Below, piece after piece: positions 43,303 through 51,981 of a DNA stretch of 64,000 nucleotides (position 1 is the stretch's first letter; each line of letters starts with the position of its first letter). Made by a program: the position numbers and the translations under genes. The notes beneath the pieces were generated by a model that had not been told where the DNA came from, searched no databases, and saw only the letters and a program-made list of their open reading frames with translations. The DNA is taken from assembly GCA_036510675.1 (NCBI GenBank), contig DATCDN010000138.1:62001-126000 (forward strand). The letters run 5' to 3'. The stretch comes from JAATGI01 sp036510675 (GTDB lineage Bacteria > Pseudomonadota > Alphaproteobacteria > ATCC43930 > CGMCC-115725).

Positions 43303-43776
43303 ATGCCCCTCTGCAATCCTGGCGACCTCAAACCTCTGGTGCCGCCCGGCGCGCGGCTGCTGGGCCTCGATGTCGGCACCAAGACCATCGGCCTCGCGCT
43401 GTCGGATACGCGGCTCCGCATCGCCTCGCCGCTCGAGACGATCCGGCGCACCAAATTCACCGAGGATATGACGATCCTGTCCCGCATCCTCGACCGACAT
43501 GGGATCGGCGGGCTGGTGGTCGGCCTGCCGCTGCGGCTCGATGGCGCCGACGGCCCGCGCACCCAAAGCACGCGCCAGTTCGGCAAGAATGTGCTGGGCG
43601 CGCGCGATCTGCCGCTGGCGTTCTGGGACGAGCGGCTATCGACCCTCGCGGTCGAGCGCGACATGATCGCCGCCGACCTCACCCGCAAGCGCCGCGCCCA
43701 GATCGTCGATCGCACCGCCGCCGCCTATATCCTGCAGGGCTTCCTCGATTGGCTCAACCGCAAGATCGAGGATTAG
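43303..43776 (+). CDS. ruvX: Putative pre-16S rRNA nuclease / Holliday junction resolvase-like protein (YqgF)
   Basis: 157-residue RNase H-fold nuclease: LLGLDVGTKTIGLALSDTRL contains the first catalytic Asp, VVGLPLRLDGADGPRTQ follows, and FWDERLSTLAVERDM contains the second acidic residue. The terminal DRTAAAYILQGFLDW also fits. The family matures the 16S rRNA 5' end. The next gene starts immediately after its stop. Confidence 0.93.
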   Translation: MPLCNPGDLKPLVPPGARLLGLDVGTKTIGLALSDTRLRIASPLETIRRTKFTEDMTILSRILDRHGIGGLVVGLPLRLDGADGPRTQSTRQFGKNVLGARDLPLAFWDERLSTLAVERDMIAADLTRKRRAQIVDRTAAAYILQGFLDWLNRKIED

Positions 43777-44049
43777 ATGCTGCATCGAATCGCGACGGCG
43801 CAGGCACGCACGGATTTCACGATCGCCATCGCCTGGGACGATGGCGGCAATTCGACCGTGAGTTTTGCCGATATTGTCGGGCGCGGGGTCGCCGCGCCGC
43901 TCGCCGATCCCGCCTATTTCGTGCCCAACATGGCCGTCTCGGATGGGTTTGCTCTGGCATGGCCCGGTGACGTCGAATTCAGCGCGGATTCGCTGTGGTA
44001 TAAGGCCCATCCCAATGATGCCCGCCGGGAGATCGAAGCCGCCGAATAG
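43777..44049 (+). CDS. DUF2442 domain protein
   Basis: 90 residues: WDDGGNSTVSFADIVGRGVA, PLADPAYFVPNMAVSDGFAL and AWPGDVEFSADSLWY form the DUF2442 pattern, small proteins that bind nothing known and often occur beside addiction modules. Here it directly abuts ruvX (TAGATG), so it is translated from the same message. No toxin is next to it. Confidence 0.78.
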   Translation: MLHRIATAQARTDFTIAIAWDDGGNSTVSFADIVGRGVAAPLADPAYFVPNMAVSDGFALAWPGDVEFSADSLWYKAHPNDARREIEAAE

Positions 44050-44063
44050 GCGCCGACCGCCCC

Positions 44064-44354
44064 CTACATGCAGGCGGCTAGCGCCTCCATGGCGGCGCCG
44101 ATGCCCTTGGCCACCCTGGGATCGGATGTGTCGGGCTCCTTGCTCCGCGACATGGCGTCGTTCACCGCCTGCATGCCGACCATCGCCGCGGCGCGGTCCT
44201 CCGGCTTGACCTTTTCCGAGGCGCATTTACAGATCTTGTCGGCACTGGGATCGCCCGGCTGACCCACCTTGCACATCGCGACATAATCGTCGGCGAAGGC
44301 CCGCGCCGCCGCCATGGCGAGGCCAAACGCGAGACCCAATACGAGTCGCTTCAT
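44064..44354 (-). CDS. Small secreted cysteine-containing protein of unknown function
   Basis: 96 residues with a signal peptide (MKRLVLGLAFGLAMAAARAF, cleavage after FA). The mature 75 residues contain four Cys (AMCKVG, ICKCASE, LAACM), which probably form two disulfides in the periplasm. The middle is helical. The longer upstream frame is discarded because the signal peptide begins at this ATG, with a GGGGGA-like site upstream. No family is recognised. Confidence 0.72.
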   Translation of the reverse strand: MKRLVLGLAFGLAMAAARAFADDYVAMCKVGQPGDPSADKICKCASEKVKPEDRAAAMVGMQAVNDAMSRSKEPDTSDPRVAKGIGAAMEALAACM

Positions 44355-44533
44355 CGATAATCCCCCTTGCGTCAATGGTCCGCGAACGGACCCCCCGCTG
44401 GGGACGCTAGGCGAAGACGGGGCTTCCCGCAACGGGGAAGGCGCCGACCGGCCGATGCAAGCATCGATGCCGGACATCTTGCCCCGCCGCCGCGCGCGTG
44501 GCACGAAGCGGGTTGAATTTCAGGGAACCGGCC

Positions 44534-45748
44534 GTGGCAAGCACGCTTGAGGGAATTCGCATCTTCGATATGAGCCGGGTCCTGGCGGGACCGAGCTGCA
44601 CTCAGCTTCTCGGCGATCTCGGCGCCGATATCATCAAGGTCGAGCGGCCCGGCGAAGGGGACGATACCCGGAAATGGGGGCCGCCCTTCCTCAAGGACGG
44701 CGATGGGCGTGACACCAAGGAGAGCGCCTATTATCTCTCCGCCAATCGCGCCAAGCGCTCGATTACCCTCGACTTCACCAAGCCCGAGGGACGCGCGCTG
44801 GCGCTGCGGCTGATCGCGCATTGCGATGTGCTGGTCGAGAATTACAAGGTCGGGACCCTCGCCAAATATGGGCTGGGCTACGACGCGATTCATGCCGCAT
44901 TTCCGCGTCTCGTCTATTGCTCGGTCACCGGCTTCGGCCAGACCGGTCCCTACGCGCCGCGCCCCGGCTATGATTTTCTGGCGCAGGCGATGGGCGGCAT
45001 CATGAGCCTCCAAGGCGAGCCGGAGGGCGAGCCGATGAAGGGCGCCGTCGCGTTCGCCGACCTGATGGCCGGCATGTACAGCGCGGTGGCGATCCTGGCG
45101 GCGCTGCGCCATCGCGACCGCACCGGCGCGGGCCAGCATATCGACATGGCGCTGCTCGACACCCAGGTGGCCTGGCTCGGCAATCAGGCGCAGACCTTTC
45201 TCACCTCGGGCACGGCGCCGCCGCGGCTCGGCAATGCCCATTCCAGCGTCGTGCCGTACCAGGTCTTCGCCAGCGCCGACGGGCATATCGTGCTGGCGGT
45301 CGGCAATGACGGCCAGTTCCGCAAATTCTGCGCCGTTGCCGGCGCCGAGCATCTCCCCGCCGACCCGCGCTTCACCACCAACGCGGCGCGCGTGGTCAAT
45401 CGCGCGGCGCTGGTGCCGCAGGTCGCCGCCCTCGTCGCGCGCCATCCCTCGCTTTACTGGATCGAGACGCTGGAGCGCGAGGGCGTGCCGTGCAGCCCGA
45501 TCAACCGGCTCGACCAGGTGTTCGCCGATCCGCAGGTGGTGGCGCGCGAGATGGTGGTGCGGATGGATCATCCCCAAGCCCCCGAACCGATCGCGCTGCT
45601 CGCCAATCCGATCAAATATTCCGAGACGCCGGTCGAATACCGACTGCCGCCGCCGATCATGGGCCAGCACACGGCGGCGATCCTGCGTGAGGTGTTGAAT
45701 CTGTCCGAAGCGGAGATCGCGTCGTTGCAGGCGCGCGGCATCGTCTGA
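44534..45748 (+). CDS. CaiB/BaiF-family CoA transferase
   Basis: 404-residue class III CoA transferase: LEGIRIFDMSRVLAGPSCTQ at the start, DLGADIIKVERPGEGDDTRKWGPP, and GYDFLAQAMGGIMSLQGEPE containing the catalytic Asp near residue 160. Members move CoA between carboxylic acids (formyl, succinyl, carnitine and others), and the acceptor here is unknown. The GTG at 44534 has AGGGA seven bases ahead and is preferred to GTG at 44498. It overlaps the DUF488 gene by one base. Confidence 0.9.
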   Translation: MASTLEGIRIFDMSRVLAGPSCTQLLGDLGADIIKVERPGEGDDTRKWGPPFLKDGDGRDTKESAYYLSANRAKRSITLDFTKPEGRALALRLIAHCDVLVENYKVGTLAKYGLGYDAIHAAFPRLVYCSVTGFGQTGPYAPRPGYDFLAQAMGGIMSLQGEPEGEPMKGAVAFADLMAGMYSAVAILAALRHRDRTGAGQHIDMALLDTQVAWLGNQAQTFLTSGTAPPRLGNAHSSVVPYQVFASADGHIVLAVGNDGQFRKFCAVAGAEHLPADPRFTTNAARVVNRAALVPQVAALVARHPSLYWIETLEREGVPCSPINRLDQVFADPQVVAREMVVRMDHPQAPEPIALLANPIKYSETPVEYRLPPPIMGQHTAAILREVLNLSEAEIASLQARGIV

Positions 45749-46176
45749 TGCCGCTGTTCACCATCGGCTATGAAGGCATGCGGATCGACGATTTCCTCGA
45801 CAAGATGCAACAGGAAAAGATCAAGCTGGTGGTCGATGTCCGCGCCCTGCCCTTGTCGCGCAAACGCGGCTTTTCCAAGACCGCGCTCGCCGCCGCGCTG
45901 ACGCAGGTCGGCATCCGCTATGCCCACCGCGTCGCGCTTGGCACGCCGAAGCCGATCCGCGCCCGCTATAAGCACGATCATGATTTCGCGGCGTTGCGGG
46001 TCGAGTTCGAGAAATATCTGGCGCACCAGACGCTGTCGCTGCAGCAACTGGTCGAGCTGGTGCGCGACACCAGGGCGTGCCTCCTGTGTTTCGAGGCCGA
46101 CCCCGCGCTGTGCCATCGCTCGCTGGTCGCCGACGCGGCGATGGCGCTGGGCGCGCCGCCGGCGACGCATCTTTAA
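45748..46176 (+). CDS. DUF488 family protein
   Basis: 142 residues: LFTIGYEGMRIDDFLDKMQQ at the start, VVDVRALPLSRKRGFSKTAL, and LLCFEADPALCHRSLVAD at the end. These are the DUF488 signatures, including the terminal C-H-R cluster. The function is unknown. It is coupled to the CoA transferase stop by TGATG. Confidence 0.88.
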   Translation: MPLFTIGYEGMRIDDFLDKMQQEKIKLVVDVRALPLSRKRGFSKTALAAALTQVGIRYAHRVALGTPKPIRARYKHDHDFAALRVEFEKYLAHQTLSLQQLVELVRDTRACLLCFEADPALCHRSLVADAAMALGAPPATHL

Positions 46177-46184
46177 GCGCGCGC

Positions 46185-46775
46185 ATGATCCATTCCTTCC
46201 TTCATGCGCTGACCAATCTCGGCGATTCCATCATCACCCTGCCGATCGCGGCGGTGGTCCTGGTGTGGCTCGCGATCTGGGGCGACCGGCGGGTGGCGCT
46301 GACCTGGTTGACGGCGCTGATCGCGTGCGGGGCGGTGACGGCGGTGCTGAAGATCTATTTTAAAGCCTGCCCGGTGCCGGGGCTGGAGCTTGACAGTCCC
46401 AGCGGCCATACCAGCATGAGCCTCTTCGTCTATGGCGGGCTGACGCTGATCACCGCCGGGCAGTTCCAACACGGGCGGCGCCATGCCGTGCTGGCGCTGG
46501 GCGGCTTGCTGATCCTGGCGATCGCATTGTCGCGGGCGGTGCTGGAATATCATTCGGTGCTGGAGGTGGTGATCGGCCTGATCATCGGATCGGCGACCCT
46601 GACCCTGTTCTGGATGCCCTATCGCCGGCACCGTCCGGCGCGCATGCCGGTCTGGCCGCTGTGGGTCGCGGCGCTGGTGCCGATCGCATTTCTCAGCGGC
46701 CGCTCGATTTCGGCGGAGGGGCTGCTGCACCGCATCGCGATTTACATCCACGCCATTGTCGGGTTTTGCGTCTAG
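46185..46775 (+). CDS. PAP2-superfamily membrane phosphatase
   Basis: 196 residues, about six hydrophobic segments. The acid phosphatase motifs are KIYFKACPVPG, SPSGHTSMSL (catalytic His) and SRAVLEYHSVLEVVIG (second Arg/His). Members dephosphorylate lipid phosphates such as PA, PGP or undecaprenyl-PP at the membrane. It lies eight bases after the DUF488 stop. Confidence 0.85.
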   Translation: MIHSFLHALTNLGDSIITLPIAAVVLVWLAIWGDRRVALTWLTALIACGAVTAVLKIYFKACPVPGLELDSPSGHTSMSLFVYGGLTLITAGQFQHGRRHAVLALGGLLILAIALSRAVLEYHSVLEVVIGLIIGSATLTLFWMPYRRHRPARMPVWPLWVAALVPIAFLSGRSISAEGLLHRIAIYIHAIVGFCV

Positions 46776-46865
46776 CGTCCCGGACCGGTCGCCATTATGT
46801 GAAGCGCGCTGATTGGACTCGGCGCCGGCGATATCCTAGATTCCGAGGGTCCAGGAGGAATCATC

Positions 46866-47762
46866 ATGGCAACGGTGCCCGCCCTCAGCATACCGTCGGT
46901 CGATGGCGGTCTTGCGCGCTACCTGCGCGAGATTCGTAAATTCCCGATGCTCGAAAAAGAAGAGGAATACATGCTCGCCAAGCGCTGGCGCGAGCATGCC
47001 GACCCCGAAGCCGCGCAGAAATTAGTGACATCGCATCTGCGCCTCGTCGCCAAGATCGCGATGGGCTATCGCGGCTACGGCCTGCCGCTCGCCGACCTCA
47101 TCGCCGAGGGCAATGTCGGCATGATGCAAGCGGTGAAGCGCTATGATCCCGAACGGGGCTTTCGCCTCGCCACCTATGCCATGTGGTGGATCAGAGCCTC
47201 GATGCAGGAATATATCCTGCACTCCTGGTCGCTGGTGAAGATGGGGACCACGGCGGCGCAGAAAAAATTGTTCTTCAACCTGCGGCGCATGAAGGGCCGC
47301 ATCCAGGCCATCGACGATGGCGATCTGTCGCCCGAGAATCTGGCCAAGATCGCCACCGAATTGCGGGTGCCCGAATCCGACGTCATCGACATGAACCGCC
47401 GCCTGGCCGGCCCTGACCATTCGCTGAACGCGCCGGTGCGCAACGACAGCGAAGGCGGTGGCGAATGGCAGGATTGGCTGGTCGACGATTCGGACGACCA
47501 GGAAGAGACGCTGGGCGAGATGGAGGAACTCGGCCTGCGCCGCGATCTCCTGACCGCGGCGATGGCGCATCTGACACCGCGCGAGCGGGATATTCTGAAC
47601 GAGCGGCGCCTGCGCGACGAGCCGACGACGCTCGAAGACCTCGCCCAGAAATACGGCGTCTCGCGTGAGCGGGTGCGCCAGATCGAGGTGCGCGCCTTCG
47701 AGAAGCTGCAAAAGCTGATCAAGGTCAGCGCCACCGAGCGCAAGCTGCTGCCGAGCGGCTAG
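46866..47762 (+). CDS. rpoH: RNA polymerase sigma-32 factor
   Basis: 298-residue heat-shock sigma factor: region 2 (HLRLVAKIAMGYRGYGLPLA, DLIAEGNVGMMQAVKRYDPE, FRLATYAMWWIRASMQEYIL), the RpoH box QKKLFFNLRRMKGR, and region 4 helix-turn-helix (TTLEDLAQKYGVSRERVRQI). The site CAGGAGGAATCATC precedes ATG. An RpoH box and lack of the region 1.1 of RpoD support the call. It stands alone, convergent with a nitronate monooxygenase gene two bases away. Confidence 0.96.
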   Translation: MATVPALSIPSVDGGLARYLREIRKFPMLEKEEEYMLAKRWREHADPEAAQKLVTSHLRLVAKIAMGYRGYGLPLADLIAEGNVGMMQAVKRYDPERGFRLATYAMWWIRASMQEYILHSWSLVKMGTTAAQKKLFFNLRRMKGRIQAIDDGDLSPENLAKIATELRVPESDVIDMNRRLAGPDHSLNAPVRNDSEGGGEWQDWLVDDSDDQEETLGEMEELGLRRDLLTAAMAHLTPRERDILNERRLRDEPTTLEDLAQKYGVSRERVRQIEVRAFEKLQKLIKVSATERKLLPSG

Positions 47763-47763
47763 T

Positions 47764-48798
47764 TTAAGACGCCTGCCGCGTCACCAGGCCCGGCAGGCGG
47801 GTCGCGATGATCGCCTCGGCGTCGCGCATCATCGTGCGCACGATCTCGCCGGCCGGCATGATCGCGTTGGTCTGACCGACGGATTCGCCCGCCAACAGGC
47901 TCATCTCCTCGAAATCGCCGCTGAATTCCGGGGTCGGCGGCAGGCCGGTGAACCGCGGCATCGGCATGGCATTGCCCCCGATGGTCATCTGCCCGATCAC
48001 CTTGTGCCCACCCTCGGGCGTCGATTTGTAAGGCGGCGGGTCGTCGCGCCCCAGCCATTCCATCACCACCCGATTGCGCAGCCCGCGCACCGTCGCATCG
48101 GGAAAATCATGGCCGAATATATTGTGCCGCGCGGTGTCGGCGACCGTCGCCACCACCACCCGCCGCTTATATTCCTCATGCGCGAAGGCCTCGGGGCTGG
48201 CCAGCAGGCGCGTGCCGACGCACACACCGTCGGCGCCCAGCGCCAGCACCGCGGCAACAGCGCGCCCGTCGGCGATGCCGCCCGCCGCGACAATCGGCAC
48301 CGTCTCGCCGACCGCGTCGATCACCGCCGGCAGCAGCGACAGCGTCGCCGCGGCGGCGCGATTGTGGCCGCCGGCCTCGCTGCCCTGCACGATCAGCGCG
48401 TCGGCGCGGGCGCGTACCGCGAGCCGCGCCTCGGCGACGCTGCCGATCTGAATCCACACCCGGGTGCCGGCCTCGCGCAGCCGCGCGATCCAGTCATGCG
48501 GCACGTCGTCCCAGAAGAACACGACGACCGGCACCTCTTCCAAGGCGCACAGCTCGATATGCTCAATGCCGTTGAAACGCGGAATGATATTCACGCCGAA
48601 CCGGGAATTGCCGCCGGCGCGAATCTCATGAATGGCGGCGCGCAGCGCGTCGACAGGATAGCCGGAGGCGCCGAGCACGCCGAGACCGCCAGCCGCGCTG
48701 ACCGCTCGGACCAGCGGCACGGTCGCGACGAACGCCATACCGGCGGAGACGAAGGGATGCGTGAGCCCGTAAGCCTCGGTCAGTCTGGTCTGGATCAT
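47764..48798 (-). CDS. Nitronate monooxygenase-family (2-nitropropane dioxygenase-like) flavoprotein
   Basis: 344-residue FMN TIM-barrel: HPFVSAGMAFVATVPLVRAV, then VQGSEAGGHNR containing the catalytic His, VAAGGIADGRAVAAVLALGA and GVCVGTRLLASPEA. Members oxidise alkyl nitronates; some are enoyl reductases. It lies 16 nt after nadK on the same strand. No regulator is adjacent. Confidence 0.88.
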   Translation of the reverse strand: MIQTRLTEAYGLTHPFVSAGMAFVATVPLVRAVSAAGGLGVLGASGYPVDALRAAIHEIRAGGNSRFGVNIIPRFNGIEHIELCALEEVPVVVFFWDDVPHDWIARLREAGTRVWIQIGSVAEARLAVRARADALIVQGSEAGGHNRAAAATLSLLPAVIDAVGETVPIVAAGGIADGRAVAAVLALGADGVCVGTRLLASPEAFAHEEYKRRVVVATVADTARHNIFGHDFPDATVRGLRNRVVMEWLGRDDPPPYKSTPEGGHKVIGQMTIGGNAMPMPRFTGLPPTPEFSGDFEEMSLLAGESVGQTNAIMPAGEIVRTMMRDAEAIIATRLPGLVTRQAS

Positions 48799-48814
48799 CC
48801 ACCCCTCCCTGGGT

Positions 48815-49597
48815 TCAGGTCTGGAACTGTTCCTTCAGCACGCGCTCTTCGAGATTGTGCTCGGGATCGAACAGCATGGTGAACGAGATTTCCGCCGCCT
48901 CGCGCACCGTCACGGTCAGCACGTCGGCGATTTCGGTGAAATCGGCGGCGGCGTTGACCGGGCGGCGCTCGATCTCGATCACGTCGAACCGCACCCGCGC
49001 CTGGTGCGGCAGCAGCGCGCCGCGCCAGCGCCGCGGCCGGAAGGCGCTGATCGGCGTCAGCGCCAGGACCTCGGCGCTGATCGGAATGATCGGCCCGTGC
49101 GCCGAGAGATTATAGGCAGTGCTGCCAACGGGGGTGGCGACCAGCACGCCATCGGCCATCAATTCGTCGAGCCGCACGGTCTGGTCCACGGTGATGCGCA
49201 GCTTGGCCGCCTGGCGGCCCTGGCGCACCAGCGAGACCTCGTTGATGGCGATCGCCGAATGGCTGTTGCCGGCGCGGTCGGTCGCGGTCATTTCGAGCGG
49301 ATGGATCATGACCGGCTGGGCCCGCGCCAGCCGTTCCTCCAGCCCGTTCGGCTCATAGCCATTCATCAGAAACCCCACGCTGCCGCGATGCATGCCATAA
49401 AACGGCACGGTGCTATCGCGATAGCGATGCAATGTCTCCAGCATGAAACCGTCGCCGCCCAGCGCCACGATCAGGTCGGCCGCCTCCGGCGCGACGATGC
49501 GATAGCGCGCCCGCAATTCTTCGAGCGCGGCCTGGGCGGCCGGTGCTTCGCTGGCGACGATAGCGATCTTTGAGGCGATAGGGGGAAGCCCGCTCAT
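48815..49597 (-). CDS. nadK: NAD kinase
   Basis: 260 residues. The GGDG motif is residues 47-50 (LIVALGGDGFMLETLH). MHRGSVGFLMNGYEPNGLEE and the second motif VATPVGSTAYNLSAHGPIIP follow, as does the C-terminal SFTMLFDPEHNLEERVL. It makes NADP from NAD. Its length is typical of the short alphaproteobacterial form. Confidence 0.94.
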   Translation of the reverse strand: MSGLPPIASKIAIVASEAPAAQAALEELRARYRIVAPEAADLIVALGGDGFMLETLHRYRDSTVPFYGMHRGSVGFLMNGYEPNGLEERLARAQPVMIHPLEMTATDRAGNSHSAIAINEVSLVRQGRQAAKLRITVDQTVRLDELMADGVLVATPVGSTAYNLSAHGPIIPISAEVLALTPISAFRPRRWRGALLPHQARVRFDVIEIERRPVNAAADFTEIADVLTVTVREAAEISFTMLFDPEHNLEERVLKEQFQT

Positions 49598-49620
49598 GGG
49601 CGGGGAGTATAGAGCCGGGC

Positions 49621-50613
49621 TTAGCCGCCCGTCACACTCATATGACGCGACACCGCCGGCCGGTCATGGCGGCGGTCGATGATGAAATCATGGCCCTTGG
49701 GCTTGCGGTCGATGGCGGCACGGATCGCGGCCTCGACCGGGGCGTCGCTTTCGGCGGCGCGCAGCGGCGCTCGCAGGTCGGCGGCATCCTCCTGCCCCAG
49801 GCACATGAACAGCGTGCCGGTGCAGGTCAGCCGCACGCGATTGCAGCTTTCGCAGAAATTATGGGTCATCGGCGTAATCAGGCCGAGTCGCTGGCCGGTC
49901 TCGCGGACGGTGTAATAGCGCGCCGGACCGCCGGTGCGATAATCGCTCTCATCGAGCGTCCAGCGCTTGCGCAGATCGGCGCGCACCACCGACAGCGGCA
50001 GATATTGATCGACGCGGGTGCCGGAGCCAACCTCGCCCAGCGGCATGACCTCGATCAGCGTCAGATCGAATCCCTGCTCGCCGCACCAGCCGAGCAGCCG
50101 GTCGAATTCGTCATCGTTGACGCCCTTCAGCGCCACCGCGTTCAGCTTGACCTGGAGGCCGGCGGCCTTGGCGGCGGCGATGCCGTCCATCACCTGCTCG
50201 AAGCGGCCCCAGCGGGTGATCGCCTTGAACTTGGCGGCATCGAGCGTGTCGAGCGAGACGTTGATGCGCTTGACGCCGGCGGCCTTCAAATCCTGGGCAT
50301 ATTTGGCGAGCTGGCTGCCGTTGGTGGTCAGCGTCAGCTCGTCGAGGGCGCCCGTCTCCAGGTGCCGGCCCAACGCCTTGAACAGCCACATGATATTGCG
50401 CCGCACCAGCGGCTCGCCGCCAGTCAGGCGCAGCTTCTTGACGCCGAGCCGGATGAAGGCGGTCGATAGCCGGTCGAGTTCTTCCAGCGTCAGGATTTCC
50501 GCCTTGGGCAGAAACGCCATGTCCTCCGACATGCAATAGACGCAGCGGAAATCGCAACGGTCGGTCACCGACACGCGCAGATAGGAGATGGTTCGGCCGA
50601 AGGGATCGATCAT
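49621..50613 (-). CDS. moaA: GTP 3',8-cyclase (molybdenum cofactor biosynthesis protein A)
   Basis: 330-residue radical-SAM enzyme for the first step of molybdopterin synthesis. The N-terminal [4Fe-4S] motif is Cys20, Cys24, Cys27 (CDFRCVYC). The C-terminal cluster lies in FCESCNRVRLTCTGTLFMC. The required C-terminal Gly-Gly ends the protein (SVTGG). ATG at 50613 (MIDPFGRTISYLRVSVTDRC) fits the family better than the upstream alternative. It is divergent from mobA across 82 nt. Confidence 0.96.
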   Translation of the reverse strand: MIDPFGRTISYLRVSVTDRCDFRCVYCMSEDMAFLPKAEILTLEELDRLSTAFIRLGVKKLRLTGGEPLVRRNIMWLFKALGRHLETGALDELTLTTNGSQLAKYAQDLKAAGVKRINVSLDTLDAAKFKAITRWGRFEQVMDGIAAAKAAGLQVKLNAVALKGVNDDEFDRLLGWCGEQGFDLTLIEVMPLGEVGSGTRVDQYLPLSVVRADLRKRWTLDESDYRTGGPARYYTVRETGQRLGLITPMTHNFCESCNRVRLTCTGTLFMCLGQEDAADLRAPLRAAESDAPVEAAIRAAIDRKPKGHDFIIDRRHDRPAVSRHMSVTGG

Positions 50614-50695
50614 GATGGCTATATGGGTGCGAAGACCTGTGATTTCGAGCGACCCCATACCATAGTGACGCCATGCTGGGGATCAACCGAAATAA

Positions 50696-51325
50696 ATGGC
50701 CGAAACCAGCGCCCCTTCCAGCCCGATCGCCGGCCTGATCCTAGCCGGCGGCCAGGGGCGGCGCATGGGCGGCGACAAGGCGCTGCGCCTCCTCGGCGGC
50801 ACGCCCCTCGTGGGCCATGCGATTGCCCGCGCGACACCGCAGGTCGGCCCGCTGGCGATCAGCGCCAATGGGTCGGCGCCATTTGCCGATTTCGGCCTGC
50901 CGATCCTCGCCGACAGCGTGCCGGGCTTCGTCGGACCGCTGGCCGGCATTCTAGCCGGCATGGACTGGGCGGCGGAACAGGGCCTGACGTCGATCGCCAG
51001 CTTCCCCTGCGATGCGCCGCTGTTCCCGCGCGACCTGGTGGCGCGGCTGGCCGAGGCGCGGCGGCGCGAGGGCGCGGTGCTGGCCTGCGCCCGGTCGGGG
51101 GGCCGGCGCCATCCGGTATTCGCGCTATGGCCGACCGAAATGCGGGCGGCGCTACGCGTCGCGCTGACGGATGACGGAATCCGCCGGGTCGCGGATTGGT
51201 GCGCGCGCTATCCGGTCGCCATGGTAGATTTTCCGACGGCGCCGTTCGATCCGTTTTTCAATGTCAACACCCCGAGCGACCTCGCCGAAGCGGAAACATT
51301 GCTCGCGGCGCACCGATCGGCCTAA
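50696..51325 (+). CDS. mobA: Molybdenum cofactor guanylyltransferase
   Basis: 209 residues: the nucleotide-binding loop LILAGGQGRRMGGDKALRLL (residues 14-33), ISANGSAPFADFGLPILADS, and FPCDAPLFPRDLVARL with the metal-binding Asp. It attaches GMP to Mo-molybdopterin, giving the bis-MGD used by formate dehydrogenase, nitrate reductase and the DMSO reductase family. Located back to back with moaA, so the promoters share about 80 nt. Confidence 0.93.
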   Translation: MAETSAPSSPIAGLILAGGQGRRMGGDKALRLLGGTPLVGHAIARATPQVGPLAISANGSAPFADFGLPILADSVPGFVGPLAGILAGMDWAAEQGLTSIASFPCDAPLFPRDLVARLAEARRREGAVLACARSGGRRHPVFALWPTEMRAALRVALTDDGIRRVADWCARYPVAMVDFPTAPFDPFFNVNTPSDLAEAETLLAAHRSA

Positions 51326-51352
51326 TGTGCCACTGATGGTTGCGGGGAGCGG

Positions 51353-51970
51353 ATGAGCACGAACATCGACGTCCGCGTGCTGGAGTTATTGACCGCGCGC
51401 CTCTGCCATGAGCTGGCGGGGCCGGTCTCGGCGGTGGTCAACGGCGTCGAGCTGATGAGCGAAGAAGACCCCGATTTCGTCGCCGACGCGGTGCGGCTGG
51501 TCGGCACTAGCGCGCGCACCGTCTCGAAACGCCTGCAATTCTATCGCTTCGCCTATGGCACGCTGCCCGGCGAGGGGGCATCGACGGCCACCGGGCGCGA
51601 CCTCGCGCTTAAATATTTCGATGCCGGCAATGTCCATTGCACTTGGCCGGCGGAGGAGCCGGCGCGGCCGCTCGGGTGGCAGCGCGTCGCCTGCATGCTG
51701 TTGGTTCTGGCCGCCGAGGCGCTGCCCCGCGGCGGCACGGTGACAGTGCGCGGCCAGGGCACGGGCATGGCGATCGAGGCGGATGGCGATGTGGTCCGCC
51801 TGACGCCCGAGGCGCAGGCCGGGTTACAGGCCGACGTCTCGATCGAGAATCTGACGGCGCGCGGCGTCCATGCCCATCTGTGCATGCGCTTCGCCGCGGA
51901 TGTCGGGCTGAAAATCGCCCCGCCCCGGCTGGAGCCGCGACGGCTGCGGGTCGAGCTGACCCCGGCCTGA
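51353..51970 (+). CDS. chpT: Histidine phosphotransferase ChpT
   Basis: 205-residue histidine phosphotransferase of the CckA-ChpT-CtrA relay. The DHp-like helix is LLTARLCHELAGPVSAVVNG with phosphorylatable His19, then a degenerate ATPase-like domain (MLLVLAAEALPRGGTVTVRG) that lacks ATP-binding motifs, as in Caulobacter ChpT. It begins 27 nt after mobA. Its stop lies 11 nt from the convergent ctrA gene. Confidence 0.9.
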   Translation: MSTNIDVRVLELLTARLCHELAGPVSAVVNGVELMSEEDPDFVADAVRLVGTSARTVSKRLQFYRFAYGTLPGEGASTATGRDLALKYFDAGNVHCTWPAEEPARPLGWQRVACMLLVLAAEALPRGGTVTVRGQGTGMAIEADGDVVRLTPEAQAGLQADVSIENLTARGVHAHLCMRFAADVGLKIAPPRLEPRRLRVELTPA

Positions 51971-51981
51971 GACGGCGCGGC